A stretch of 64,000 bases of DNA from Dyadobacter sp. LHD-138 (GTDB lineage: Bacteria > Bacteroidota > Bacteroidia > Cytophagales > Spirosomataceae), in contig NZ_JAVFVU010000011.1 of assembly GCF_030929615.1 (NCBI RefSeq), forward strand, positions 172,059 through 236,058, given 5' to 3'. Positions 56,461-64,000 of the stretch are shown in pieces; the first letter of the stretch is position 1, and every line of letters starts with the position of its first letter. The notes beneath the pieces are model-generated. The model saw only the letters and a list, made by a program, of their open reading frames with translations, was not told the DNA's origin and made no database searches. Both the position numbers and the translations under genes were made by a program.

Positions 56461-57173
56461 AGTATAAGGGAAGGAGGTAGTTCATGATAACCCTCCTTCA
56501 ATTTTTGGGTCCGGAACAAATTCATAAATTCATGTGCTCTCCGCGTCGGTTCCGGTAAACGATATCGCCCTGCACAGCGACGGGCAATATCCAGACTGTC
56601 CTGCAAACTCATTTTATTTCCGGGAGAAATAAAGACGGGATTTGTCCGGAACTTCGAGCGAAACACATAGCCAATGAGTTCTTCCTTCGCTGTGATCGAC
56701 GAAAAATCGCCTTTGTGAATGCCAGGTTCCTGCCATTTGCCGTACAATATATTTTTTGCACAACCCATCGTTGCGATACCGGTCAATGCGCCGAAGTGGG
56801 CAGCAATACCCATCCTTCTCGGATGCGCGATGCCGTGGCCGTCAATCATCATCACATCCGGGCGGACTGGCATCTGTGCCAATGCCTGGACCAAAGCGGG
56901 TACTTCCCTAAAAGCCAGGAAACCGGGTATGTAAGGAAACGTCGTTTTGCTTTCTACGAGTGAATAGGCGACCGGTTGCAAATCCGTATAACGAAGTACG
57001 ACAATGCCTGCAAAAATAGTTTTGCTGAATCTGTTCAGTGAAATATCCGCACCCGCAATCGTCAGGATAGGTTTTGTTAAGGCTGTTATCTGAATCCTGT
57101 CACGCAACGCGGACTGAATGGCTTTGGCTTCAGCCAGATTCAGATTGTCGTACTGCAAATCATCTTCTTCCAT
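56457..57173 (-). CDS. nfi: Endonuclease V (deoxyinosine 3'-endonuclease)
   Basis: DNA repair enzyme that cuts next to deoxyinosine (deaminated adenine). The 238 residues carry the family landmarks in order: GADISLNR with the first metal aspartate, FPYIPGFLAFREVPALV, the DGHGIAHPRRMGIAAHFG block, and FISPGNKMSLQDSLD. The end YRLPEPTRRAHEF is also typical. It lies 33 bases downstream of the large membrane regulator on the same strand, so it may be cotranscribed with it. Confidence 0.95.
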   Translation of the reverse strand: MEEDDLQYDNLNLAEAKAIQSALRDRIQITALTKPILTIAGADISLNRFSKTIFAGIVVLRYTDLQPVAYSLVESKTTFPYIPGFLAFREVPALVQALAQMPVRPDVMMIDGHGIAHPRRMGIAAHFGALTGIATMGCAKNILYGKWQEPGIHKGDFSSITAKEELIGYVFRSKFRTNPVFISPGNKMSLQDSLDIARRCAGRYRLPEPTRRAHEFMNLFRTQKLKEGYHELPPSLIL

Positions 57174-57206
57174 AAGGTTGTCAAATGAAATATGATGAAG
57201 CGGTTC

Positions 57207-59774
57207 TCAGGAATGTAAAACTTCCGGCATGTCCTTTTGGAAATCTTCACCGTAAATCCGGTTATATTCTCTGGCAAAGTTCTCGTATGTAGTTTTTGCC
57301 AGAGAATGTTTACCCAAATGTGCCAGCGCTTTGCACTTGATAATCATCGCTTCCTCGTTTACCGGATCAAAGTAAAAAACGTAGTTCGCCAGCTTGACCA
57401 AAAATTCTGGGTCATCAGCAATTTTTATGGTAGCGGCAAAGCGGAGGTAGGTGTCTACAATTTCATTGGAAATTTCAGATTTGAAAGTATCCAGCCACTC
57501 ATATTCCACATTGGAAAGAAAATTTCCGCGTTTGGTAATATCGGCCAGTTCCATAATACTTTGCTTGTTGAGCGCCTTTTTATTTCGGATCAGCGTCAGA
57601 TAATGGGTATAGTCGACATGTATTTTTTCATAATCGATCTTTATTTTCCAGTAGCCGGTTTCCTTTGAAACCTGGCAATACTTCATTTTATCCAATATCC
57701 CTTTCAGCTTCGCGATATTCACCGAGCGGTTGTTACGCGCACTTTCCGACGGCTTGTCAAACCAGAGCAGTTCCTTCAATTTCTCAGAGCTGATTCCCTC
57801 CCAGCGAATGGAATAAAGCAGGATCACGAGAAAAAGCTCCTTAACCAACGGACTGAACTGTTTTGTGATCTCGTTCCCTTCTTCGTCAAACAATTGAAGA
57901 TTCCCAAACAAAAAGATGCTGCTGTGAAGCGACTCGTTGGTGATTCCCGAATTGTCATCCACAAGAGCAACGACGTCCGCGTCAGAAGTACCAACAGATG
58001 CAGCAGGCACGGAATTGGGCAAAATGGCAGATTCTACTGTTTTTTTCTTTTTGTAATAATTCAAATAAACATAAGCCAGTGCGCCTAGTAACAGCAAACC
58101 GCCAATCAGCCAAAATGTTTTTTCATGCGCTGCTTTTGCCTCGGCAACAGGGGCAACGGATTCCAACGGTGGTGCATTCAGGTAATAAACGGAAACTTTT
58201 GTCAGGTTATTTTCTCCCAGATACAACGTCACGGCGACAAATCGGTTACTGGAATAATCGAAAAACAGATCGGCGTACGACTGGATATCGACAAACTGGT
58301 AAGGGATTTTGGACCCAACCATTTTGAAATCCGGCCCGGTAAGCGAGCCTTTGATCAGCTGCAACTCCGAATTGAACTTATCCTTCGGGAAGATCAGGGT
58401 GTAAAAGGAGTTATCTTTTTCATGAATGATCATCGAATTGCTGAAAACGAAATCTTCTTTCGGCAATTTGAGCTCGTAAAGTTTTCTGAACATCCTGGTT
58501 TTGGCGTTGAAAAAAAGCAGGTCATACCAGTTGCGGGGATTCAGCATTTGCTGCCCCGTTGAGCTGCCATATCCTCCCAGTATATACGCGCCATCCTTTG
58601 CCGCCCCCAGCGCCGCCAGATACCTTGGTGTGAAGAGCGAATCTTTTAAATGAAGGTCCGTCCAGGTTTTGGAAGGCACATGATAGCGCTGGATATTCTT
58701 TTTGTATGACAAATGTCCATAACCTCCCAGCAAATAAACGGCAGAGTCAGAAGGCGAATAAAACTTGTTTGCATGGATAAAATGCGTTTTATCCACTGGT
58801 TTTATGCCGCTTTTATCCCAGCGGTTCGTTTTAAAATCAAATGTGGAAACCTGTTTTTCGTCAATGTAGATGTGGTAAAGCTTATCGTTTAACTTGTCGA
58901 AAAGCAGCTGGTTATCAACATACACAGGTTGTGTTCCGGCTTCCTGTTTAACGGAAACAGACTTATTGGCCGCCACCTGATAGCTGATCAGGGAATCTTT
59001 GCCGACAATGTGCAAAACACCTTTATTTTCGTCGAATCCAACCCGTATGTAATCTTTTAAAGTGATGGTTTTGGCCAGTTGCCATTCGTAATGCAGCTTT
59101 TTTATCCAGACCGGATTTGCGGCAAGCGCATCTTTTTCCTGAATTTCTTCCGTAGCCTTTATCCCGTCTGTTTCGTCAAGCGGCCATCGGAATTTTATTT
59201 TGGCATCCTCTGAGATGGCAATGTTCCGGATTTTCATCGGCGGTACGTCCGTCGACTTGAAATCTTTATATTGATTGGCACCAAAAAGAACTTTGAAACA
59301 ACCATCCCCGGATAGTTTAACAGGCTGGGAAAAGCTTTTGTCGCCGTAAATGACCTGAATATTATTCGTTTGCTTATTGAATTTTAACGTAACCTTATTC
59401 CACTTTTTGTACAGATCGCGGTTTGGGAAATCGAAAGAAACGCGGGAGAATGTATCCCCGATCACCAGTTTGAAATGTTGGTTATCGGTGCTGTTATCGT
59501 AGATCAGATCGATGTTCTGTTTGTCATTTTCGATAAGCCGGACAATGTATCCGAAATACGTTTTTTTATCTGACAAAAAAGAAAGCTCGAAGGATAAAAC
59601 GAAATCATTATTGAAACAAAAAGTGTTATCGGGACTTAAATCTAGGCCTGTTCTTTTGTCCTGAACCACTTCGTAACTGTCAAAACCAAGACCATAAGAT
59701 TGCGCCGGACAAAAATGAATGAAGCCGGGAATCATTAGAAAAACAAAAAAAAGAAACAGGATTTTAAATTTCAT
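57207..59774 (-). CDS. Membrane-spanning regulator: concanavalin-like and Kelch-like sensor with SARP/BTAD-like DNA-binding domain
   Basis: An 855-residue protein. Residues 1-25 are a signal or anchor. Residues ~30-230 look like a concanavalin/LamG-type beta-sandwich (FVLSFELSFLSDKKTYFGYI, KWNKVTLKFNKQTNNIQVIYGD). Residues ~235-535 look like a beta-propeller, with two clear Kelch motifs (YLLGGYG at 347, YILGGYG at 397). A membrane helix is at 553-571, then a basic stop-transfer KKKK. The cytoplasmic part has a winged helix-turn-helix at ~620-720 (ESARNNRSVNIAKLKG is the likely recognition helix region) and a helical, BTAD-like repeat at ~735-845. It lacks kinase or receiver domains. It is divergent from the GH92 gene. 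Confidence 0.75.
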   Translation of the reverse strand: MKFKILFLFFVFLMIPGFIHFCPAQSYGLGFDSYEVVQDKRTGLDLSPDNTFCFNNDFVLSFELSFLSDKKTYFGYIVRLIENDKQNIDLIYDNSTDNQHFKLVIGDTFSRVSFDFPNRDLYKKWNKVTLKFNKQTNNIQVIYGDKSFSQPVKLSGDGCFKVLFGANQYKDFKSTDVPPMKIRNIAISEDAKIKFRWPLDETDGIKATEEIQEKDALAANPVWIKKLHYEWQLAKTITLKDYIRVGFDENKGVLHIVGKDSLISYQVAANKSVSVKQEAGTQPVYVDNQLLFDKLNDKLYHIYIDEKQVSTFDFKTNRWDKSGIKPVDKTHFIHANKFYSPSDSAVYLLGGYGHLSYKKNIQRYHVPSKTWTDLHLKDSLFTPRYLAALGAAKDGAYILGGYGSSTGQQMLNPRNWYDLLFFNAKTRMFRKLYELKLPKEDFVFSNSMIIHEKDNSFYTLIFPKDKFNSELQLIKGSLTGPDFKMVGSKIPYQFVDIQSYADLFFDYSSNRFVAVTLYLGENNLTKVSVYYLNAPPLESVAPVAEAKAAHEKTFWLIGGLLLLGALAYVYLNYYKKKKTVESAILPNSVPAASVGTSDADVVALVDDNSGITNESLHSSIFLFGNLQLFDEEGNEITKQFSPLVKELFLVILLYSIRWEGISSEKLKELLWFDKPSESARNNRSVNIAKLKGILDKMKYCQVSKETGYWKIKIDYEKIHVDYTHYLTLIRNKKALNKQSIMELADITKRGNFLSNVEYEWLDTFKSEISNEIVDTYLRFAATIKIADDPEFLVKLANYVFYFDPVNEEAMIIKCKALAHLGKHSLAKTTYENFAREYNRIYGEDFQKDMPEVLHS

Positions 59775-59833
59775 AGGAATAAGATGGAGAGAAATGGAAT
59801 AAAATTTCCCTCAGGCAGTCATCATGGGTTTTG

Positions 59834-59861
59834 TTAATCAATTATTAATCCTTTTTTAATT
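59834..59861. promoter_or_regulatory. Three direct repeats phased 11 bp apart (candidate operator)
   Basis: TTAATC at 59834-59839, TTAATC at 59845-59850 and TTAATT at 59856-59861. Start-to-start distance is exactly 11 bases in both cases, one DNA turn. It lies 60 bases upstream of the membrane regulator and about 200 upstream of the GH92 gene. A second pair, GGCGCTTC at 59877 and GGTGCTTC at 59891, sits 14 bases apart further on. Confidence 0.45.
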
Positions 59862-60058
59862 GGTCGGTGTTTATTTGGCGCTTCGGTTCCGGTGCTTCAA
59901 ATATGGCATTGTTGATTTAAAGTTAAACAATTGTCTGTGGTTTTAATAGCTATCGGGGCGGATTAAAAAGTTTAACAACAAATGTGCTATCGATACCAGG
60001 CAAACAAGGATCGTTACCATTATAAGCACCATTACAGAAAATAAAATTTTAGTAAAGT

Positions 60059-62308
60059 ATGATCCAATCTTTTAAAACCTTTAAAATTTACAGTTTAATA
60101 GTCCTGAGTTGTTGTATGAACTTCAATGCGGAGGCGCAGAAAAATGAGGTTTCCGGCAATCTTAAATATGTTGATTTACGTGTGGGAAATGTTGGCCAGC
60201 TTTTGGAACCAACCCGCCCCACGATTCAGCTGCCCAATCAGATGGTGCGGATGTTTCCCGAGCGCAAAGATTATCTGGACGATCAGATCACGAGTTTTCC
60301 GTTGATCGTCGTTTCGCATCGCCTGGGACAGGCATTTTCAATCAAACCATTTGTTAAACCGATCTCGTCGGTCAATTATAAGGAAAAACTGACTTATGAC
60401 CATGAGCTGGAAATTACCCAACCCTGGTATTATTCCACTTATCTGATCGACGACGAAGTACAGGTGGAGTTTACGCCGGGTAAAAAAACGGGTATTTACC
60501 GCTTCGATTTTACGGGAAAAGCCTCGAAAAGTCTTTTGTTCAATTTGTATAACGGGGGAGAGGGATCGTGGAAGTTTATTTCCGATCACGAAATTATCGC
60601 CACCGAAACCTATCATGACGACATTCCAGTGTATATGTACGGTGTTTTCAGCGAAAAAGGGAAAACAGGATTGTTGGATGGGGATAAGACGTTAGCCGAA
60701 AAAAACGCGAAAGGAAAAAATGTAAAAGCCTGGATTAATTTTCCGGATAACAAATCGGGAAAGATCGAGTTTAAATATGCGATTTCATACATAAGCCCTG
60801 AGCAAGCCAAAAAGAATTTTGACAATGAATTAAAATCAGCTGGTTTTGCGGAATTGAAGAAAAACGGAGAAAAAGTTTGGGGGGACGTAATTAACCAGAT
60901 TCAGGTTGAAGGCGGTACAGAAGCCCAGAAGCGCAGTTTTTATTCTTCATTGTACCGAACCTACGAACGTATGGTGGATATCTCGGAAGACAACCAGTAT
61001 TACAGCGGTTTTGATAAAAAAATCCACAACAGTACACGCCCGTTTTACACGGATGACTGGACCTGGGATACCTACCTGGCGCATCATCCGTTGCGGATTA
61101 TCCTGAATCCTGCGCAGGAAGAAGATATGTTAAATTCGTTTGTGAACATGTACGAACAAAGCGGCTGGATGCCCACTTTTCCGGTACTTTTCGGTGATCA
61201 TGCCTGTATGAATGGTTTCCATTCCTCTGTCACGTTCCTGGATGGTTATAGAAAAGGGCTGAGGAATTTTGACGTTTCCAAAGCATATGCAGGCATGTAT
61301 AAAAACGCAACGGAAGCGACGATGCTGCCATGGAGAAACGGAGCTAAATGCGAACTGGATGATATTTATCGTACCAAAGGCTATTTTCCCGCGTTACGTC
61401 TCAACGAAAAGGAAACCGTTAAACTGGTTGATCCTTTTGAAAAGCGCCAGGCCGTGGCGGTTACTTTGGGCGGAAGTTATGATGACTGGGCCGTTGGAGA
61501 ACTGGCGAAAGATCTGGGCAAACAAAACGACTACAAAATATTTAGCGCCCGTGGATTGAACTACAAAAACCTTTGGAATAAAGACAAAAAAATGTTCATT
61601 CCGAAAGATGACAAAGGGGAATGGATTTCGATTGATCCGAAATTCGATGGAGGCATGGGCGGTCGCGATTTCTATGACGAAAATAACGGTTATACCTACC
61701 AATGGCAGGTTCAGCATGATATCAGCGGGCTGATCGGTCTGATGGGCGGTAAGAAAAGTTTTGAGGACGGATTGGACCGGCTTTACAGAGAAGGTTTGGG
61801 TCGCAGCAAATATGAATTCTGGGGCAAATTTCCGGATGCAACCGGTTTGGTGGGCCAGTATTCCATGGGCAATGAGCCGAGTTTTCATATTCCTTACCTG
61901 TACAACTATACCGACGCACCCTGGAAAACCCAAAAAAGAATTCGTTTCCTGCTGGATGTGTGGTTTAAGGATAACATTTTTGGTATTCCGGGAGACGAAG
62001 ACGGGGGAGGTATGACGGCGTTTGTCGTTTTCTCTTCCATGGGTTTTTACCCGATCACCCCTGGAAAACCTGAGTACACCATTGGCAGTCCTGTTTTTGA
62101 AAAGGTTACGATCGACCTTCCAAACGGGAAAAAATTCAGGATGATCGCGAATAATTGTTCGGTTGTCAACAAGTATATCCAAAGTGCCAAATTCGATGGG
62201 AAAGTATTAAATGTGCCCTCATTTACGCATGATCAGCTCACGACAGGCGGAACGCTTGAACTGGAAATGGGGCCAAAACCGAATAAAACCTGGGGATTGG
62301 GCAAATAA
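60059..62308 (+). CDS. GH92 family alpha-mannosidase
   Basis: A 749-residue exported glycosidase (signal FKIYSLIVLSCCMNFNAEAQ). The family's N-terminal beta-sandwich is followed by an (alpha/alpha)6 domain with TEAQKRSFYSSLYRTYERM, DWTWDTYLAHHPLRI, WMPTFPVLFGDHACMNG and, near the end, EDGGGMTAFVVFSSMGFYPITPGKPEYTIGSP. GH92 enzymes are calcium-dependent exo-alpha-mannosidases acting on yeast mannan or N-glycans. The N-terminal segment KYVDLRVGNVGQLLEPTRP replaces the more common VDPMIGTxGHGHTxPGA, so this is a divergent subgroup and the substrate could differ. It is divergent from the membrane regulator. Confidence 0.88.
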   Translation: MIQSFKTFKIYSLIVLSCCMNFNAEAQKNEVSGNLKYVDLRVGNVGQLLEPTRPTIQLPNQMVRMFPERKDYLDDQITSFPLIVVSHRLGQAFSIKPFVKPISSVNYKEKLTYDHELEITQPWYYSTYLIDDEVQVEFTPGKKTGIYRFDFTGKASKSLLFNLYNGGEGSWKFISDHEIIATETYHDDIPVYMYGVFSEKGKTGLLDGDKTLAEKNAKGKNVKAWINFPDNKSGKIEFKYAISYISPEQAKKNFDNELKSAGFAELKKNGEKVWGDVINQIQVEGGTEAQKRSFYSSLYRTYERMVDISEDNQYYSGFDKKIHNSTRPFYTDDWTWDTYLAHHPLRIILNPAQEEDMLNSFVNMYEQSGWMPTFPVLFGDHACMNGFHSSVTFLDGYRKGLRNFDVSKAYAGMYKNATEATMLPWRNGAKCELDDIYRTKGYFPALRLNEKETVKLVDPFEKRQAVAVTLGGSYDDWAVGELAKDLGKQNDYKIFSARGLNYKNLWNKDKKMFIPKDDKGEWISIDPKFDGGMGGRDFYDENNGYTYQWQVQHDISGLIGLMGGKKSFEDGLDRLYREGLGRSKYEFWGKFPDATGLVGQYSMGNEPSFHIPYLYNYTDAPWKTQKRIRFLLDVWFKDNIFGIPGDEDGGGMTAFVVFSSMGFYPITPGKPEYTIGSPVFEKVTIDLPNGKKFRMIANNCSVVNKYIQSAKFDGKVLNVPSFTHDQLTTGGTLELEMGPKPNKTWGLGK

Positions 62309-62428
62309 ATTTTGACCGCCATTAAACCTTTTCCGGTAAACAGACTCTTATTATTAGTCATGAATTTTTAAATAAAAACTATTCCTACCCCTGACTTTTA
62401 TCTGTAAATCCACTTTTTGGAAAACACG

Positions 62429-62469
62429 AAAATCCGGTATCACTGACACTGATGCCGGATTTTATTTTG
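62429..62469 (+). terminator. Terminator after the GH92 gene
   Basis: Arms 62429-62442 and 62450-62463 pair over 14 bases with one wobble and a CTGACAC loop, followed by a T-rich tail. Confidence 0.82.
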
Positions 62470-62591
62470 CACCTATGCGTAACGAGGCTTTCCTGTAAAT
62501 CACTATACCTGAGGATAGTTTTAAATGACGGACGGCGCGCACCAATCAGGAGCAACGCTTGTTAACGAGTAGAGATTTAATCGTGAAATAT

Positions 62592-62622
62592 TTTGGAACA
62601 AACGTTCTGAATAGTAAATTTG
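62592..62622 (+). promoter_or_regulatory. Promoter for the TetR gene with almost no leader
   Basis: TTTG at 62592-62595 and TAAATTTG at 62615-62622, spacer 19 bases. Both boxes are perfect. The ATG comes four bases after the -7 box, so transcription would begin at or near the start codon. Confidence 0.75.
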
Positions 62623-62626
62623 CAGT

Positions 62627-63202
62627 ATGGCACGTAGAAAAGAGTTTGACCCGGAAGAAAGGATGGAAAAGGCGCGTGATCTTTTTTGGGAAAAAGGGTA
62701 TAACGCAACTTCCATGGAGGACCTTGTACAGACCATGGGGCTGAATCGGGGGAGTATATACGATACCTATGGCGATAAGCATAGTCTTTATCTGCAGTGC
62801 CTGGGAAACTATGCCGCGGAAAAATTAAGGGAACATAAAGAAGCAGCATTGGGGACATCGCCGATAGAAAAGGTGGAAAATATGATCCTCAGTGTGGTGG
62901 AAGCGACTGTCAATACCGGCAAATGCTGTATGGCGGTTAACTCTACTTTTGAGCTGGCAACGGTTGATCAGAGTGTTCATTCCATTATCAATAACAATTG
63001 GAAGGATATCGTCAACTTTTTTGAGCAGCTGTTAACCGATGCGAAAAAAGTGGGGGAGATTTCGCAGGATAAAGACCCGAGGTTGCTGGCCGAATTTATC
63101 GCAGCAAATTTTACAGGGTTGTGGCAAACCTATATTTTGTCACGTGATAAGAAACAAGTCGAGAAACTAGCCCAGTTTTTGATCGATATGATTAAGCATT
63201 AG
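62627..63202 (+). CDS. TetR/AcrR family transcriptional regulator
   Basis: A 191-residue repressor-type protein. The N-terminal helix-turn-helix is ERMEKARDLFWEKGYNATSMEDLVQTMGLNRGSIYDTYGDKHSLY, a standard TetR_N pattern. The C-terminal ligand domain has a central NTGKCCMAVNSTFELA and ends in a helix with LAQFLIDMIKH. The ligand is unknown. Nothing else on the transcript is obvious before the DUF2958 gene. Its targets may be the DUF2958 gene or genes beyond the window. Confidence 0.92.
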   Translation: MARRKEFDPEERMEKARDLFWEKGYNATSMEDLVQTMGLNRGSIYDTYGDKHSLYLQCLGNYAAEKLREHKEAALGTSPIEKVENMILSVVEATVNTGKCCMAVNSTFELATVDQSVHSIINNNWKDIVNFFEQLLTDAKKVGEISQDKDPRLLAEFIAANFTGLWQTYILSRDKKQVEKLAQFLIDMIKH

Positions 63203-63232
63203 TTTCTTTTTTATTTGCATAAATACGGAATG

Positions 63233-63304
63233 AAAATTCCTGAATTGATTATTTATCGACTGCTTGTTTAAGCGGGTTGATAAATCGTGGTTCGGGAATT
63301 TTTT
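63233..63304 (+). terminator. Nested 72-base hairpin after the TetR gene
   Basis: Outer arms 63233-63244 and 63291-63302 pair over 12 bases with one wobble. Inside, 63251-63265 and 63270-63285 pair over 15 bases with one bulge and a GTTT loop. A run of six Ts ends the outer stem. It can act as a terminator; the size suggests a structured RNA as an alternative. Confidence 0.6.
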
Positions 63305-63374
63305 GGTTTTTGATATTATTATTTCGGAGACGGGTAGCTATTGAAAAAGTGTTACGGTATTAGTGCCGCTATTA

Positions 63375-63406
63375 ATTGTCAAATATTCTTATAGCTGCTA
63401 TCTTTG
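63375..63406 (+). promoter_or_regulatory. Promoter for the DUF2958 gene with almost no leader
   Basis: ATTG at 63375-63378 and TATCTTTG at 63399-63406, spacer 20 bases. The -7 box is perfect and ends four bases before the ATG. Confidence 0.6.
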
Positions 63407-63410
63407 GATT

Positions 63411-63815
63411 ATGTCAAAAATGATTACAGAAGATTTCAGAGCGATCATGATCCAGAATGCTTTCGAAGTTCAAAATGAACTTGGGAAAGATCATGCCCCG
63501 GTAGTTAAATTACATTCTCAATACGGCAAGGCAATCTGGCTGTTGTCGGAGTTGGATGCCGTTAATAATATTGCTTATGGTCTTTGCGACCTTGGCCAGG
63601 GTACGCCGGAGTTAAGTTACGTCTCCATTGAGCATCTCGAAAGTATCAAACATGCCAGGCTTAAAGTGCCCATGGTGGAAATGGATAAGGATTTCGTAGG
63701 GCAATATCCTATGAGCGTTTACTTCGAAGCCGCGAAAATGGTGAAAAGGATTACCAGTGATGAGGAAATTCTGAAACGGGCCGTCAAAGCGATTGCAGAC
63801 CGAGAATTCAATTAA
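63411..63815 (+). CDS. DUF2958 family protein
   Basis: A 134-residue soluble protein. The DUF2958 core is visible as KAIWLLSELDAVNNIAYGLCDLGQGTPELSYVSIEHLESI, followed by VPMVEMDKDFVGQYPMSVYFEAAK. The family is frequent on plasmids and conjugative elements; function is unknown. Here it stands alone without transfer genes. ATG 63411 fits the promoter; the frame is open upstream to 63363. Confidence 0.8.
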   Translation: MSKMITEDFRAIMIQNAFEVQNELGKDHAPVVKLHSQYGKAIWLLSELDAVNNIAYGLCDLGQGTPELSYVSIEHLESIKHARLKVPMVEMDKDFVGQYPMSVYFEAAKMVKRITSDEEILKRAVKAIADREFN

Positions 63816-63931
63816 ATTATCCTTTTTCAAAGTGTAGGGAGGATGCTGGATGTGTACCTTACAGGATCAAGCTGAAAAGTTGGGGGGAATGAAATAAATT
63901 ATTTGCTTTGTAGCCCGAACCAATCCCGTTT

Positions 63932-64000
63932 GTGTTGAACGAATCCTATCAAGCCTTAGTCCGTATCCTTTTGCCAGAAGGCATCCTTGAATATTTCGAG
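63932..64000 (+). mobile_element. Start of a transposase, ISAon1-type N-terminal region (runs off the window)
   Basis: The frame from GTG 63932 (or TTG 63935) reads LNESYQALVRILLPEGILEYFE to the window edge. The LLPEGxLxYFE pattern matches the N-terminal region of ISAon1-type transposases in this phylum. An IS end may lie near 63908-63930. Only about 23 residues are seen, so the call is tentative. Confidence 0.5.

Larger units (their letters stand above)
62309..62626. other. 318-base spacer: GH92 terminator and TetR promoter
   Basis: No gene is seen. The hairpin at 62429-62463 ends the GH92 transcript and the promoter at 62592-62622 drives the TetR gene. Confidence 0.6.

Overview
The window looks like chromosomal DNA from a member of the Bacteroidota, most likely the order Cytophagales (a Dyadobacter/Spirosoma-type genome; genus inferred, not proven). 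The reasons are: -7 boxes of the TAnnTTTG type with upstream TTG/TTTG boxes; a complete alternative complex III operon running into an A-type cytochrome oxidase operon; DUF3078, DUF3467 and GH92/GH106 genes; weak Shine-Dalgarno use; and, at the right edge, what looks like the start of an ISAon1-type transposase. Most of the window is core genome. There is no CRISPR array, rRNA operon or prophage.

Layout. 1-1.6 kb: the tail of an MscS-like protein, a DUF3078 outer-membrane protein and a short MscL. 1.7-10.4 kb: the distal dcw cluster (murD-ftsW-murG-murC-ftsQ-ftsA-ftsZ), closed by a perfect hairpin shared with a convergent flavin reductase gene. 11.1-16.1 kb: accD, an NTF2-like secreted protein, smpB, an HNH protein, rpsA and tRNA-Cys. 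16.2-33.0 kb: a respiratory block on one strand, actABCDEF, then coxB, coxA, ctaA, ctaB, two subunit III genes, subunit IV, a Sco-like protein, a DUF420 protein and a small CxxC membrane protein. 33.1-39.3 kb: a GH106-like rhamnosidase, murI (opposite strand) and an ECF sigma / membrane protein / outer-membrane protein cassette. 39.4-53.2 kb: tRNA-Tyr, -Gly, -Thr, tuf, tRNA-Trp, secE, nusG, rplKAJL, rpoB and rpoC. 53.3-64 kb is more accessory: a DUF3467 protein, a lipoprotein hydrolase between long imperfect inverted repeats, a glutaminyl cyclase, endonuclease V, a large membrane-spanning transcription regulator divergent from a GH92 mannosidase, a TetR regulator, a DUF2958 protein and the partial transposase.

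How the genes fit together. The respiratory block encodes electron flow from menaquinol through alternative complex III to the oxidase, with the heme A synthesis and copper-handling genes the oxidase needs. The tuf-rpoC block is the usual translation/transcription superoperon, interrupted by a tRNA and several hairpins.

The least ordinary part is 57.2-62.3 kb. A predicted inner-membrane protein there has a concanavalin-like plus Kelch-like outer part, one membrane helix and a cytoplasmic SARP/BTAD-like DNA-binding part. It faces a GH92 glycosidase gene across a spacer with three TTAATC/T direct repeats phased exactly 11 bp apart. This could be a one-component glycan-sensing switch. Function assignments come from reading motifs in the translated sequence; no database search was run.
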